A DNA stretch of 64,000 nucleotides. Source: G963663365 sp963663365 (GTDB lineage: Bacteria > Hinthialibacterota > Hinthialibacteria > Hinthialibacterales > G963663365). Shown here piece after piece: positions 25,647 through 34,694 of the stretch. The position numbers and the translations under genes were made by a program. Position 1 is the first letter of the stretch. Each line of letters opens with the position of its first letter. The notes under the pieces were generated by a model. The model was given only the letters and a program-made list of their open reading frames with translations, ran no database searches and was not told the DNA's origin. Location: contig CAXXIH010000008.1 of NCBI GenBank assembly GCA_963663365.2, forward strand, positions 2,356,001 to 2,420,000. Reading direction: 5' to 3'.

Positions 25647-26972
25647 CTAAAGCACCCACGGCTTACGGTATTTTCGCCTCAGAAGACTCTTTGCTTCTCG
25701 GTCTCCAGGAATGGTTTCATTCTCGGCATCCCAGACAATCCGCCGTCCCACACGGTACGAGATATTAGCCAGATGTCCATAAATCGCTGCGCGATGTCCG
25801 GTTTCCGCATTCACATTCGGTTGTTTGCGGAGCCGTACGCTCTCGATGAAATTCGAAAAATGAAATTCATCTAATCCTTGGCTTTTCACCTCCACCGGTT
25901 GTTCGCCACGTATTTTCAGCACATACCGGGCTCGATTAATTTCCAATGTTCCTTCGGTTCCCAAGAATTCAATCCCATGATCCATATCGCCCTGAATCCG
26001 TTCGCCGTTGCCGTGCCTCATTTCATATGTGATTAGGTAATCCGGGCACGTAAAGATCGTTTGTGCGGTATCGGGCGTCTCCCGGTCATCATCAAAAACA
26101 AAATGACCTCCGGTAGTTATGACATCTTGAATGTTATAGCCCATGGCCCACATCACAACATCAAATAAATGCACTCCCCATGCGCTGATCATTCCTCCTG
26201 AGTAATCCCAGTAGAAATAATAAAAGAAGTGAAAGCGATGCGGATTAAAAGACCTTTTCGGCGCCGGGCCAAGCCAGAAATCATAATCCACACCTTCAGG
26301 TGGATCGCAGTCGGGCAGTTTGCCCATTCCCTGTGGCCCGGAACCGCCCATTTCATTCGTCCACCAAGCATTCCAAACCCGTACCAAACTGATTTTCCCT
26401 AATTCGCCCGCATGAATCCTTTGAATGGCCTCGATAAAATGCGGCCCGCTACGTTGCTGAATACCATTCGCAACCACGCGGTCATTCCGTTTGGCCGCAT
26501 CCGCCATCAGGCGTCCTTCACGGATATTGTGCCCGATCGGTTTCTCAACATAGACATCCTTTCCCGCATCGCATGCCATAATCGTGGGGATCGCATGCCA
26601 ATGTCCCGGTGTCGCCACCGATACCACATCGATATCGTTTCGATCAATAATCTTCCGAAAATCGTCATAGGCATCGGGTTTGGTTCCATTCACATTTTCC
26701 ACAATGGATACCGCGCGCTCGCGATGAGAGCGATCAACATCGGCTACGGCAACGATCTTCACATTCTTTTCTTTGCCGAACATCCGCATATGATGCGAAC
26801 CACGACTCCCATTGCCGATAATCCCCATGCGAATGGTGTCATTGGCCCCCAGAACACGGGCGGCCGGTGCCTGCTGAGCAGCGAGACAGATACCCAGTGC
26901 GCTCCCTCCGGCGGCTTTTATAAAAGTCCTGCGGTGTGTTTCTGTCTGTGAACAATCTTGTTTGGAAGACAT
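25647..26972 (-). CDS. Tat-exported Gfo/Idh/MocA family oxidoreductase
   Basis: 441 residues from ATG 26972 (MSSKQDCSQTETHRRTFIKA), behind GGGGGT. The twin-arginine motif RRTFIKAAGGSALG and a hydrophobic stretch show Tat export. The mature enzyme has a Rossmann N-terminus (IRMGIIGNGSRGSHHMRMFG), the EKPIG motif (DVYVEKPIGHNIREG) with the catalytic Lys, and a C-terminal alpha/beta domain (GGMISAWGVHLFDVVMWAMG). Likely oxidises or reduces a sugar or inositol-type substrate with tightly bound NAD(P) in the periplasm, as in Planctomycetes-type paralogues. Divergent from the esterase gene at 27214. Confidence 0.9.
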   Translation of the reverse strand: MSSKQDCSQTETHRRTFIKAAGGSALGICLAAQQAPAARVLGANDTIRMGIIGNGSRGSHHMRMFGKEKNVKIVAVADVDRSHRERAVSIVENVNGTKPDAYDDFRKIIDRNDIDVVSVATPGHWHAIPTIMACDAGKDVYVEKPIGHNIREGRLMADAAKRNDRVVANGIQQRSGPHFIEAIQRIHAGELGKISLVRVWNAWWTNEMGGSGPQGMGKLPDCDPPEGVDYDFWLGPAPKRSFNPHRFHFFYYFYWDYSGGMISAWGVHLFDVVMWAMGYNIQDVITTGGHFVFDDDRETPDTAQTIFTCPDYLITYEMRHGNGERIQGDMDHGIEFLGTEGTLEINRARYVLKIRGEQPVEVKSQGLDEFHFSNFIESVRLRKQPNVNAETGHRAAIYGHLANISYRVGRRIVWDAENETIPGDREAKSLLRRKYRKPWVL

Positions 26973-27213
26973 TTTTAAACCCCCATGCTCGGGCAATTAA
27001 CACAGAATATCCTTTGTAAGATACACCGCTCTGAGACCGGTTGAAACCCCGTTTCTTGAACAAACTTCGGCAGGATTTTCACTTAGATCAAACCTTGTAG
27101 AAATAGAGAATAATGAGCTCGCCTGTCAAGCGGCATGATCGCAACAGCCTCCCATGCCGATACAAAAAAACTCAGTTATTCTGTTTCTATAAATATTATC
27201 CGGGTGATTCAGA

Positions 27214-29727
27214 ATGCATATTTCCACATTCTTCAACAACGTTTTCGGAATTTTCAGAAAATCATCGTATTTCCTATGTGCGTTTTTTCTATCTTTTGGT
27301 CTTCTCGCTCATGCAGAGACCATAGAACTTACAAAAGGGCTTTCGATTGCCCGAATAGGTCAATCCGGGCGGGTTGCCATTCATACAGATGCTATTGAAT
27401 CACAAATCGTTGAAGGTCGTTGGAAAGCCCCGCAGGCGGGCGATTCGGTTAAAAATCCACAAGGCGAAACTCAAAAATGGGAGCCAATTAACGCCAACGA
27501 TGACGGCTGGTTTCAAGGTCGTGGTCTTCGCGGCGGCTACTTATATTTCACCATCCAATCCGAACACGATAAAATCATGATGCTTGAGCCTGCGGGTCAC
27601 AGTTTTGTCTATATCAACGGCATTCCACGAACAGGCGATGTATATAGCTATGGATGGTCACGATTACCGATCCAATTAAATAAAGGCGTCAACGATCTTT
27701 TGGTGCGTGTGGCTCGTGGACAATTTCGCGCAAAACTTACCGAGCCGGAAGCGGATGCGCTTTTTAATTCAAATGACCTCACGCTTCCGGACCGGATTAT
27801 CGGCGAAGAGACCAATTCTTGGGCGGGCGTAATTGTTATCAATGCGGCTAACGAATTCGTAGACAATCTTGTAATTCGTGCAGAACTTGAAAATGGCAAT
27901 CGTACCGTGACTCCCGTTCCTAAACTCTTGCCGCTCAGCACACGAAAAGTCGCTGTCCGGCTGGAAGGTCAGGCGCCCACCCGGACCGGAGAAGACCGGC
28001 TCGAATTGACGCTTCTCCGAAAAACAGATGAGGGCGAAAAAACTCTCCATACTCTTAGCATCAAAGTGCGTGTGCGCGGCAAAGAGGAAGTCCATAAAAG
28101 AACATTTATCAGCCATATTGACGGAAGCGTCCAATATTACGGTGTCAATCCGGCAAAACCGCCACGCGGCGATTCTCTTACAGATTCGCTTTTCTTCTCA
28201 CTGCATGGCGCAAGTGTAGAAGCACTCGGTCAAGCCGAAGCTTATTCTCCCAAAACCTGGGGACATCTCGTGGCGCCTACAAACCGCCGTCCCTATGGTT
28301 TCGATTGGGAAGAGTGGGGGCGCAAGGATGCGCTGGAGGTTTTATCTATTGAACGCGTCCGCCTGGGTACAACTCCGGAGAAAACTTACCTCACCGGCCA
28401 TTCCATGGGTGGACATGGAACTTGGAATTTCGGGCTGACTTATCCTGACCAATTCGGCGCCATTGCTCCTTGTGCAGGCTGGGTCAGCTTTTGGTCCTAT
28501 GCCCAGACTGAGCGTTTCGATGAATTGGATCCAATCGAGAGAATCATGCGCCGGGCTACAGCTTCAAGCGACACAATGGGGCTTTCGAAAAACGCAAAAC
28601 ATTTCGGTGTATTCATATCGCATGGCGGAGCCGATGATGTCGTTCCTCCCACAGAAGCCCGGACAATGTATGAACACCTAAGAACATTTCATAACGATGT
28701 TGTCTACGACGAAGTCCCCGGCCAAGGACATTGGTGGGATCTTTCAGACGAACCCGGCGCGGATTGTGTGGATTGGCCGCCGTTATTCGACTTTCTTGCC
28801 AGGCATAAAAGATTCACACCCGAAAGTATCCGGGATATCGATTTTACAACTCACAATCCCGGCGTATCCTCCCAATCCTATTGGGTAAACATCGAAGCAC
28901 AACAAATTTTGCTTCAGCCAAGTAGCATTCAAGTCCGTTACGATCCTTGGAAGCGCCGTTTCACCGGCTCAACCGAAAATATCCTACGCCTGTCGTTCGA
29001 TGTTAATCATATACACCCCGAAGGCTCTTTAACAGTCGAATTGGACAAACAAAGGATCGAGAACATACCCTATCCCGCAAAAGAGAAAAGAATCTATCTT
29101 CGCAAGAATAAAGGCACTTGGGAAATCTGCGAAAAGGCCTCGCTTGGCGAAAAAGGCCCGCATCGTAATGGGCCATTCAAAGAAGCTTTCGACAACCAAA
29201 TGGTATTTGTGTACGGAACGCAAGGTTCACGTGATGAAAACGCCTGGGCCCTGGCAAAAGCGCAGTACGATGCGGAGACGTTTTGGTATCGTGGGAACGG
29301 CTCGATTGATGTCGTTGCGGATAAAGAGTTCGACCCGTGGGCCAATCCCGATAGAGGAGTGATTCTTTACGGCAATGCAGACACCAATAGCGCCTGGAAG
29401 TCATTATTGAAAAATAGTCCTGTGCAAGTGGAAAAAAGCAAAATTAATATCGGTGACCGTACGCTTAAAGGCCGGAATCTGGCATGTCTCTTCCTGCAAC
29501 CGCGTCCAGGGAGTGATATTGCATGTGTCGCGGCGTTCTCCGGGACCGGCATAAGCGGTATGAGACTCTGCGATCAAATGCCGATTTTCTTGGCAGGAAC
29601 CGGTTTCCCGGACTGTTTGGTTGTCGGTTCGGAAACACTAATGGAAGGCGTAAAAGGCGTTCGCGCGGCGGGTTTCTTTGGACTCGATTGGAGTGTTAAA
29701 AACGGTGACTTCGCTTGGAGAGAATAG
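27214..29727 (+). CDS. Secreted alpha/beta-hydrolase (prolyl oligopeptidase/esterase-like), large
   Basis: 837 residues with a signal peptide (FFLSFGLLAHA). The N-terminal 330 residues look beta-rich and include DGWFQGRGLRGGYLYFTIQS, a possible carbohydrate- or protein-binding region. The catalytic domain carries GHSMGGHGTWNFG (Ser about 396), HGGADDVVPPTEA (Asp about 475) and PGQGHWWDLSDEPG (His about 505). The C-terminal 300 residues (about 540-837) have no family I can name. Likely hydrolyses esters of plant- or microbe-derived polymers outside the cytoplasm. No strong Shine-Dalgarno sequence before ATG 27214. Confidence 0.82.
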   Translation: MHISTFFNNVFGIFRKSSYFLCAFFLSFGLLAHAETIELTKGLSIARIGQSGRVAIHTDAIESQIVEGRWKAPQAGDSVKNPQGETQKWEPINANDDGWFQGRGLRGGYLYFTIQSEHDKIMMLEPAGHSFVYINGIPRTGDVYSYGWSRLPIQLNKGVNDLLVRVARGQFRAKLTEPEADALFNSNDLTLPDRIIGEETNSWAGVIVINAANEFVDNLVIRAELENGNRTVTPVPKLLPLSTRKVAVRLEGQAPTRTGEDRLELTLLRKTDEGEKTLHTLSIKVRVRGKEEVHKRTFISHIDGSVQYYGVNPAKPPRGDSLTDSLFFSLHGASVEALGQAEAYSPKTWGHLVAPTNRRPYGFDWEEWGRKDALEVLSIERVRLGTTPEKTYLTGHSMGGHGTWNFGLTYPDQFGAIAPCAGWVSFWSYAQTERFDELDPIERIMRRATASSDTMGLSKNAKHFGVFISHGGADDVVPPTEARTMYEHLRTFHNDVVYDEVPGQGHWWDLSDEPGADCVDWPPLFDFLARHKRFTPESIRDIDFTTHNPGVSSQSYWVNIEAQQILLQPSSIQVRYDPWKRRFTGSTENILRLSFDVNHIHPEGSLTVELDKQRIENIPYPAKEKRIYLRKNKGTWEICEKASLGEKGPHRNGPFKEAFDNQMVFVYGTQGSRDENAWALAKAQYDAETFWYRGNGSIDVVADKEFDPWANPDRGVILYGNADTNSAWKSLLKNSPVQVEKSKINIGDRTLKGRNLACLFLQPRPGSDIACVAAFSGTGISGMRLCDQMPIFLAGTGFPDCLVVGSETLMEGVKGVRAAGFFGLDWSVKNGDFAWRE

Positions 29728-29778
29728 AGCAGTATGCCTATTTGCACTGTGAAATGCGCAAGAGCATTAAAGAATACG

Positions 29779-29958
29779 CTATGACAATGCAAAACCTATC
29801 CAATTGAGTATCAACACAGCCCAAAGAATAACTCCGGCGTAAATAATTCCACGTTTCAATGTGCGAGAATCCTTGACATGCGGATATCCGCATTGGGGGC
29901 AAAACCATGCATCATTTGAGATTTCATGATTACATTCCTTGCATTGAATTAGGCTCAT
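29779..29958 (-). CDS. Zinc-ribbon plus single-helix small membrane protein
   Basis: 59 residues. ATG 29958 is chosen over ATG 29970 because GAGGA lies 5 bases before it. A zinc ribbon CKECNHEISNDAWFCPQCG is followed by KDSRTLKRG and one transmembrane helix (IIYAGVILWAVLILNWIGFA). Last gene of the DUF2089 operon; starts 8 bases after the repeat-protein stop. Function unknown. Confidence 0.7.
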   Translation of the reverse strand: MSLIQCKECNHEISNDAWFCPQCGYPHVKDSRTLKRGIIYAGVILWAVLILNWIGFALS

Positions 29959-29966
29959 AGCATTCC

Positions 29967-30494
29967 TCATCTTGCATAACCGTGTTTGGGCTCATCTCCG
30001 TTTGGCTCATCAGGTTCTTCTTCAAGAATGTCAGAAAGTCCCGGCAAATAGCGAGTAAAAAATCTGACAGCATCGGAATCTTGCCGCTTGAGATTGAGCG
30101 TATACCGCCCCCTTCCGCGTATACCCATGACATACCATCCAAACGGACTGGGACCGAGGGCAATCCAGCCTGTGGCCGCCCCTCCCAAAGCGATGACTCC
30201 CACAGCTCCACCACCAATGGCAATAATTCCAACAGCTCCGCCGCCGATAGCCAGCACACCAATCGCGCCTCCACCAATAGCAATCAGCCCTACAGCCAAG
30301 CCACCTACGCTGACAATGCCCAAACCGGAAAATCCGCTGAAATTGTGTGATGAATCAACCGATAAAAACGGAATTCCGGCAAGTGAAATCATGGATGTCA
30401 TTAATAACGGCGAAAGCAAAAATAAAATCAGCAACGGCGACAAACCAAATAAAAGCATTCGATTAAGATACTGTCCATATCGTTGTGCATTCAT
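29967..30494 (-). CDS. Membrane protein with five glycine-rich decapeptide repeats
   Basis: 175 residues from ATG 30494 (AAGGTG upstream at 9-10 bases). Residues 15-40 are a hydrophobic segment (LFGLSPLLILFLLSPLLM). Residues about 60-120 consist of repeats of the form G-A-V-G-I-I-A-I-G-G, for example GAIGVLAIGG, GAVGIIAIGG, GAVGVIALGG. The strict 10-residue period is mirrored by a 30-base period in the DNA between about 30180 and 30300. C-terminus is charged and Asp/Glu-rich. The repeat could form a stacked beta or packed helical structure in the membrane; this is inference. The third gene of the operon 32131-29779. Confidence 0.65.
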   Translation of the reverse strand: MNAQRYGQYLNRMLLFGLSPLLILFLLSPLLMTSMISLAGIPFLSVDSSHNFSGFSGLGIVSVGGLAVGLIAIGGGAIGVLAIGGGAVGIIAIGGGAVGVIALGGAATGWIALGPSPFGWYVMGIRGRGRYTLNLKRQDSDAVRFFTRYLPGLSDILEEEPDEPNGDEPKHGYAR

Positions 30495-30529
30495 AATTTG
30501 CTCACACCTTCTGAAGCAGAAACGCTCCA

Positions 30530-31750
30530 CTATGAATTTGATTTTTCAAGTCCCTTGCGGGCGCGTTCAAGACCATCCTGCGAATAGGTATCGTCAGGAT
30601 TTTCACGCACCAAATCCTCAAAGTGCTGTAGCGATTTCTCGTATTCCCCCAACTCCAAGTACGCCCATGCCAATCCGGATGTGCCTGCATTGGGTACCGG
30701 ATAAAGCTTCACCATACGTTCCCATAGTTCGATGGCTTCCTGGATTTTGCCTTCAGCTTTTAAGCATCTGGCCAAGCCGTTCATTGGCCCCGAGGATTCC
30801 GGTTCCATTTTCAAACAAGTTTCAAAATGCTCCTTGGCCTCAGCCACTTCTCCAAGATTCAGCAAAGCGAATCCCAATCCATTGTGCGCGCCAAAACGGT
30901 CGGGATCATCTTTTAAAACATTTCGAAACACAGTGGCTGCTTCTTGGCTAAGCCCTCTGCTCAAAAGCGACCATCCGTGTTTGACTGAAGGGGCATGTTC
31001 ATTCTCATCAAATGGCTCGATCTGACGACGCAACCGGCGGTGTAACCGTTTCTGTTCGACTGCTTCCATCATCGCTTCGCCCAGCCAACTATCGGGATTC
31101 TGAGCCGCTACTTTTTCGGCCCACGGTCTTGCCTTCTCAAACTCGCCTGTCAGCAAATACAATTTCGCCAAGCCATACCAAGCAGCATCAGATTGAGGAG
31201 CTGCGCGCCGCCAATACACTTCAGAACGATCAAATTCCTTGCGCATAAAATAAACATATCCCAATCCGTTATTGACGGCGGGGTGGTTGGGCGCCAGTTC
31301 TTGCGCTTTTAGAAAAGCTTTCTCGGCTTTGTCATATTCCTGCTGATTTAAAAGACTCCAACCTAAGCCGTTCCAGGCCTCCACTGAGCTGGAGTTGATT
31401 TCGGTGGCCGATTTGAATTGCAATTCCGCCTGGCTGTATTGTCCCTCTTCATGTAGTTCCCACCCATTTTTGAGGGCCATAAGTACTTTATCGGACTCGG
31501 TCGGAGTAAATCCGGTCAACGATAACATCCCAACCGTAATCAAAGATAAAGCCGCGACAAATAACCCTGCGGCCACTAGCCACAAATTCCCTTTGCGCTT
31601 CCGATCTTCAGCTCGTAGCGATCGAACCAGACGTTCGTCAACTTCTTCTAGAGCCGCATCCAAGAGCGCATCCTCATCTTTCTGTGGGGACACAGGCTCC
31701 ATAGAAGCATCCTCTTGAATCTGTTTGCCGCCGGTATCGTCGGATATCAT
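30530..31750 (-). CDS. Membrane-anchored tetratricopeptide-repeat protein
   Basis: 406 residues; GGGAG lies 5 bases before ATG 31750. An acidic cytoplasmic N-terminus, one transmembrane segment near residue 60 (LWLVAAGLFVAALSLITVGM), then about nine TPR units, e.g. AWNGLGWSLLNQQEYDKAEK and AHNGLGFALLNLGEVAEAKE. Probably a scaffold for protein interactions on the outer side of the membrane. It follows the DUF2089 gene by 15 bases and precedes the decapeptide-repeat gene, so all four probably serve one envelope function (inference). Confidence 0.85.
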   Translation of the reverse strand: MISDDTGGKQIQEDASMEPVSPQKDEDALLDAALEEVDERLVRSLRAEDRKRKGNLWLVAAGLFVAALSLITVGMLSLTGFTPTESDKVLMALKNGWELHEEGQYSQAELQFKSATEINSSSVEAWNGLGWSLLNQQEYDKAEKAFLKAQELAPNHPAVNNGLGYVYFMRKEFDRSEVYWRRAAPQSDAAWYGLAKLYLLTGEFEKARPWAEKVAAQNPDSWLGEAMMEAVEQKRLHRRLRRQIEPFDENEHAPSVKHGWSLLSRGLSQEAATVFRNVLKDDPDRFGAHNGLGFALLNLGEVAEAKEHFETCLKMEPESSGPMNGLARCLKAEGKIQEAIELWERMVKLYPVPNAGTSGLAWAYLELGEYEKSLQHFEDLVRENPDDTYSQDGLERARKGLEKSNS

Positions 31751-31765
31751 TTGATCTCCCTTGCG

Positions 31766-32131
31766 CTAAATCGCTTTTATCAAGTTCGCGGCGTCTTCTG
31801 CCGTCATGCGTCCGGACTCCACTGCATCTAGAATTGTACCTTTGACTTCTGAGGTTTTGGCGATTTCTCCTCGAAGAGCCTCGATCACTCGATCCAGCCG
31901 TGAACGCACAGTGGGATACGAAACCCCTGTTTTGGCAGCTATTTCCTTTAGGCTTCCGCTGGCCAATACGAACATTTCAATGAATCTCTGGTGCTCGACC
32001 GGCAGGTTGCCCAGGCGAGTCATGGGAAACGCCCCTTCAATGGCAATTCCGCAACGGTGGCAACTCATTCGAGAAGTCGTCATCGGAGAATTGCAATAAG
32101 GACATTCATTTGTGACAGGGTGTTTAGCCAT
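31766..32131 (-). CDS. DUF2089-family zinc-ribbon/HTH regulator
   Basis: 121 residues. A zinc ribbon (CPYCNSPMTTSRMSCHRCG) at the N-terminus, then an HTH with FVLASGSLKEIAAKTGVSYP and TVRSRLDRVIEAL, the layout of DUF2089 proteins. Such regulators usually sit first in operons encoding membrane proteins, as here. ATG 32131 is preceded by AGGTTGAG. An inverted repeat lies 15 bases upstream (32146-32159), a possible operator for autoregulation. Confidence 0.82.
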   Translation of the reverse strand: MAKHPVTNECPYCNSPMTTSRMSCHRCGIAIEGAFPMTRLGNLPVEHQRFIEMFVLASGSLKEIAAKTGVSYPTVRSRLDRVIEALRGEIAKTSEVKGTILDAVESGRMTAEDAANLIKAI

Positions 32132-32145
32132 ATCTCAACCTCAAT

Positions 32146-32159
32146 ATAGTTAATACTAT
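32146..32159. promoter_or_regulatory. Inverted repeat before the DUF2089 operon
   Basis: ATAGT (32146-32150), spacer TAAT, ACTAT (32155-32159), in otherwise AT-rich sequence. It is placed where a repressor would cover the -10 region or the initiation site of the leftward operon. Confidence 0.35.
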
Positions 32160-32446
32160 TAGACTAAAATATAAATAATGTCAATAAAAATGTGGAAAGT
32201 ATTTAACATTAAGAACAGATCATGCAAACTATGCAGCAATCACCTACGACAATCTTTGCATAATCCTTACAAAATCAGACAGTTAGAGGCCCAATTGCGG
32301 TTTTTAAGCAGTAGTTGAAGAAAAGTCAATTTATAAGGCGGCTGTATAGCGAATTCCTCATTTTGAGGCCGCCGTCCGGTTCACGTGCAGCGGATCTACT
32401 CAAATAGAATTAAAACGCTTGGGGCAAGATTTCTCAGATATCAGAT
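32160..32446. other. Intergenic region with a nested hairpin
   Basis: GGCGGC (32337-32342) pairs with GCCGCC (32368-32373), and within the loop CCTCA (32356-32360) can pair with TGAGG (32364-32368); the two stems compete for one base. No U-run follows. No convincing gene is seen; a 46-codon frame from ATG 32178 has no ribosome site. Confidence 0.35.
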
Positions 32447-32716
32447 TCATCCCCGCTTTTGCACCAGAATCTCTCCGCAATCGATCGTGATCTGGTAACG
32501 GCCATCGTCTAACTCCTGAAGATGGATCAATTTGACAAATCCGGATACAAGCAGCATTTCCAAGTCGTGGGCCGGAATGCCTACATCGACATCTGTCCCG
32601 GTACGCTCGGTATAGGCTCGAAGCGCCTGGATCGTCGTTGCCGTACCGATATCCTTCAATCCCTCGGGCAGGCTTTCCCGGGCGGCAGCAAGTTCATCAT
32701 ATGTCAGTATGGCCAT
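32447..32716 (-). CDS. Hypothetical small protein
   Basis: 89 residues; ATG 32716 is supported by AAGGTG 7 bases upstream, better than ATG 32737. The protein (MAILTYDELAAARESLPEGL, ending ITIDCGEILVQKRG) is acidic with alternating helices and strands and no membrane segment. Family not recognised. Isolated between the DUF2089 operon and the rlpA-like gene, in opposite orientation to the latter. Confidence 0.5.
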   Translation of the reverse strand: MAILTYDELAAARESLPEGLKDIGTATTIQALRAYTERTGTDVDVGIPAHDLEMLLVSGFVKLIHLQELDDGRYQITIDCGEILVQKRG

Positions 32717-32941
32717 ACCGCGCACCTTAGCAGGCATCCGCTTGTCATTCCCGGAAATCCTTTTATATCACTGAGCTGGCAGGTTTGTGCAATGCCATAA
32801 GATCATGCCTTTTGCAGTCTGGGAAGATGCACTCAAGCTGTGCAGTTCCAATAGCAGCGCATTTATGGCTATAATCCGCCTCGGAAAGCACCATTGATGG
32901 ATGGCGCTTGGTTATTGCTCCTGGATGGGTGAGAGGGAAAG

Positions 32942-33550
32942 TTGAAACAGGATACGTATGCTGCTGTAGCGGTCTGTCTCTTTGGTTTGTTCCTGCTCCT
33001 AGTTGGATGCGGCACAACCCGCCATTACAGTGTCGAAGGACCGGAGAATCTGTTCGACCTGCGATTGAATCCAGGCGAGGATACAGAAGCCCGTGGGCGC
33101 TATTTCGGATATCAAAACGGGCAGTTTTCGACTCATACGCCCCAACCTGGCCAAGAGATTGTAGAAGAAGACGGAACACCTACTCCTTGGGGAGCATTCC
33201 CGCAAGATGGAGTCGCATCGTGGTATGGCCGCCGTTTCCATGGGCGCAAAACAGCCAATGGTGAACGCTTCAATATGCGGGAAATGACCGCCGCTCATTT
33301 AACTCTTCCCTTTGGAACTGAGCTTCTAGTAACCAATCCGGAAAATGGACAATCAGTCAAAGTGCGAATCAACGACCGCGGCCCCTTTGTTCCCGGTCGT
33401 GTCTTAGATCTATCGTATGCAGCCGCAAAGGAACTGGGCATGCACCGCGCTCCTCCATCACTTGTACATATGGAGATTGTTTATTTACCCGAACCGCCGC
33501 CGGAAGAAGCCGGTCAAGATTCTTCAGAAGACTCGCTTGCAACAAAATAG
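32942..33550 (+). CDS. rlpA: RlpA-like septal-ring lytic transglycosylase lipoprotein
   Basis: 202 residues from TTG 32942 with GAGGG 4 bases upstream; the lipobox LLVGC puts the lipidated Cys at 23. The double-psi beta-barrel domain (about 95-180) has GVASWYGRRFHGRKTANGER, TAAHLTLPFGTELLVTN and VRINDRGPFVPGRVLDLSY, including the Glu and Asp residues of RlpA's active site. No C-terminal SPOR domain is present, unlike E. coli RlpA, so septal recruitment must differ. Cleaves denuded peptidoglycan glycan strands. Followed by a terminator. Confidence 0.88.
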   Translation: MKQDTYAAVAVCLFGLFLLLVGCGTTRHYSVEGPENLFDLRLNPGEDTEARGRYFGYQNGQFSTHTPQPGQEIVEEDGTPTPWGAFPQDGVASWYGRRFHGRKTANGERFNMREMTAAHLTLPFGTELLVTNPENGQSVKVRINDRGPFVPGRVLDLSYAAAKELGMHRAPPSLVHMEIVYLPEPPPEEAGQDSSEDSLATK

Positions 33551-33563
33551 AACGCTTTCCAAT

Positions 33564-33589
33564 AAGCTGGTTGCAATACCAGTTTTTTT
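33564..33589 (+). terminator. Rho-independent terminator after the rlpA-like gene
   Basis: AAGCTGGT (33564-33571) pairs with ACCAGTTT (33578-33585) with one G-U, loop 6 bases, followed by a run of seven T. Confidence 0.7.
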
Positions 33590-33634
33590 ATCCGGATAAG
33601 GTCATTCCTGCTCCTTTGTTCGGCCTCTACTCAA

Positions 33635-34051
33635 TTAGGCCAACTCACGCACGTAATGTCCCCATACATCTAGGATGCCTTCCTGTTCACATAACTCAGG
33701 CTCAAAGTAAACAGTTACTTCATAGGTAAAATCGTTATGTCCCCAATTGTCATTAGACTGAGACCATGGAAGGCAGCGTGTGGTGCGGCCTCGAAGCCGG
33801 AGCGGTGTACTACTCGGCTGTTCATCATCCAGGCGCGGAAATTCCACTTCGACAACCGCGGAAGCCGGTATGGGTTTGGATACACCACATAAAAGCGACC
33901 GCACACTGACATCAATGGTCTCGGCGTTAATCGGACCGGTTAGGTTTAGTCCGGATTGCACCCGAATCAAAACAGGTATTTTGTGCCTTTTACGTGGCAA
34001 TAGCCGGCGTTCTAGCCCATTGCCCGATAAGAGTTCCTTCAGGGATACCAT
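33635..34051 (-). CDS. PilZ-like domain protein
   Basis: 138 residues from ATG 34051 (GGAGG 7 bases upstream). RRLLPRKRHKIPVLIRVQSG holds an R-x-x-x-R element and IDVSVRSLLCGVSKPIPASA resembles the D/N-x-S-x-x-G second motif of c-di-GMP-binding PilZ domains, but here the final Gly is replaced and the fit is imperfect. Ligand binding is therefore doubtful. The rest (VVEVEFPRLDDEQPSSTPLR, YEVTVYFEPELCEQ) is beta-rich as expected. Single gene, convergent with rlpA. Confidence 0.55.
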   Translation of the reverse strand: MVSLKELLSGNGLERRLLPRKRHKIPVLIRVQSGLNLTGPINAETIDVSVRSLLCGVSKPIPASAVVEVEFPRLDDEQPSSTPLRLRGRTTRCLPWSQSNDNWGHNDFTYEVTVYFEPELCEQEGILDVWGHYVRELA

Positions 34052-34694
34052 TGGGCATCCTCCCCGATCATATCTTCCCCACATACATATTTTGAAACAT
34101 AAATTTGTTATTTGTTAATAGTTAAAAATCAACGTAACAAATTATTGCAACTCAGCATAACTAAAACCTCCTATCCCAATGGCCTTCAATGGCGACAATC
34201 CACCATGTCGCCTTATCGGATGTATCTCTGAGGAATGGTCAGGTCAAATTGTGAATTCATGCTTAAGCGCAAAGACATGCAAAACAACCACGCCAAGGCT
34301 TTGAAGCAGATTATGAATACAGAGGGGCCCATAGCAGCTTGTTGGCTGAATCCCATACCAATCAACAGTCTAAGAACAATCGCACATCGTCGAATCGATA
34401 AAACATATACGCATTAACGATAACAAATCCCTCACAATCCGGTTTTCAGCCAATATGAAATCCGGACCTGGCAAAGGCAATACCATAAATTGTAGAAGTA
34501 GGTCATGGCCATGCATAAGAAGGAATAGTCTCATACATGAGACAGCAATCTCCCGGACATATCCAACCTGGACAGGCTAAAAAAAGACTTTGGCAATAGT
34601 TTACTTCACCAAGGTGTGTATCCAGTGCTATCTTTTGTTATCCGGAAGTTGTTATGAAGACAAACCAGGTATTTGACCGCAAAGGTTAGGGGAA
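34052..34694. other. Intergenic region with two hairpins
   Basis: GGCGACA (34191-34197) and TGTCGCC (34206-34212) form a perfect 7-base stem; GTCTCA (34528-34533) and TGAGAC (34538-34543) a perfect 6-base stem. A 60-codon plus-strand frame from 34235 has no ribosome site and unconvincing composition. The promoter of the gene at 34695 is presumably here. Confidence 0.35.

Noticed and set aside
32763..33179. 138-codon minus-strand frame over the rlpA-like gene
   Set aside because: Antisense to the lipobox and double-psi beta-barrel frame; no ribosome site.
34235..34417. 60-codon plus-strand frame
   Set aside because: No Shine-Dalgarno sequence and no protein-like segment; probably by chance in the intergenic region.
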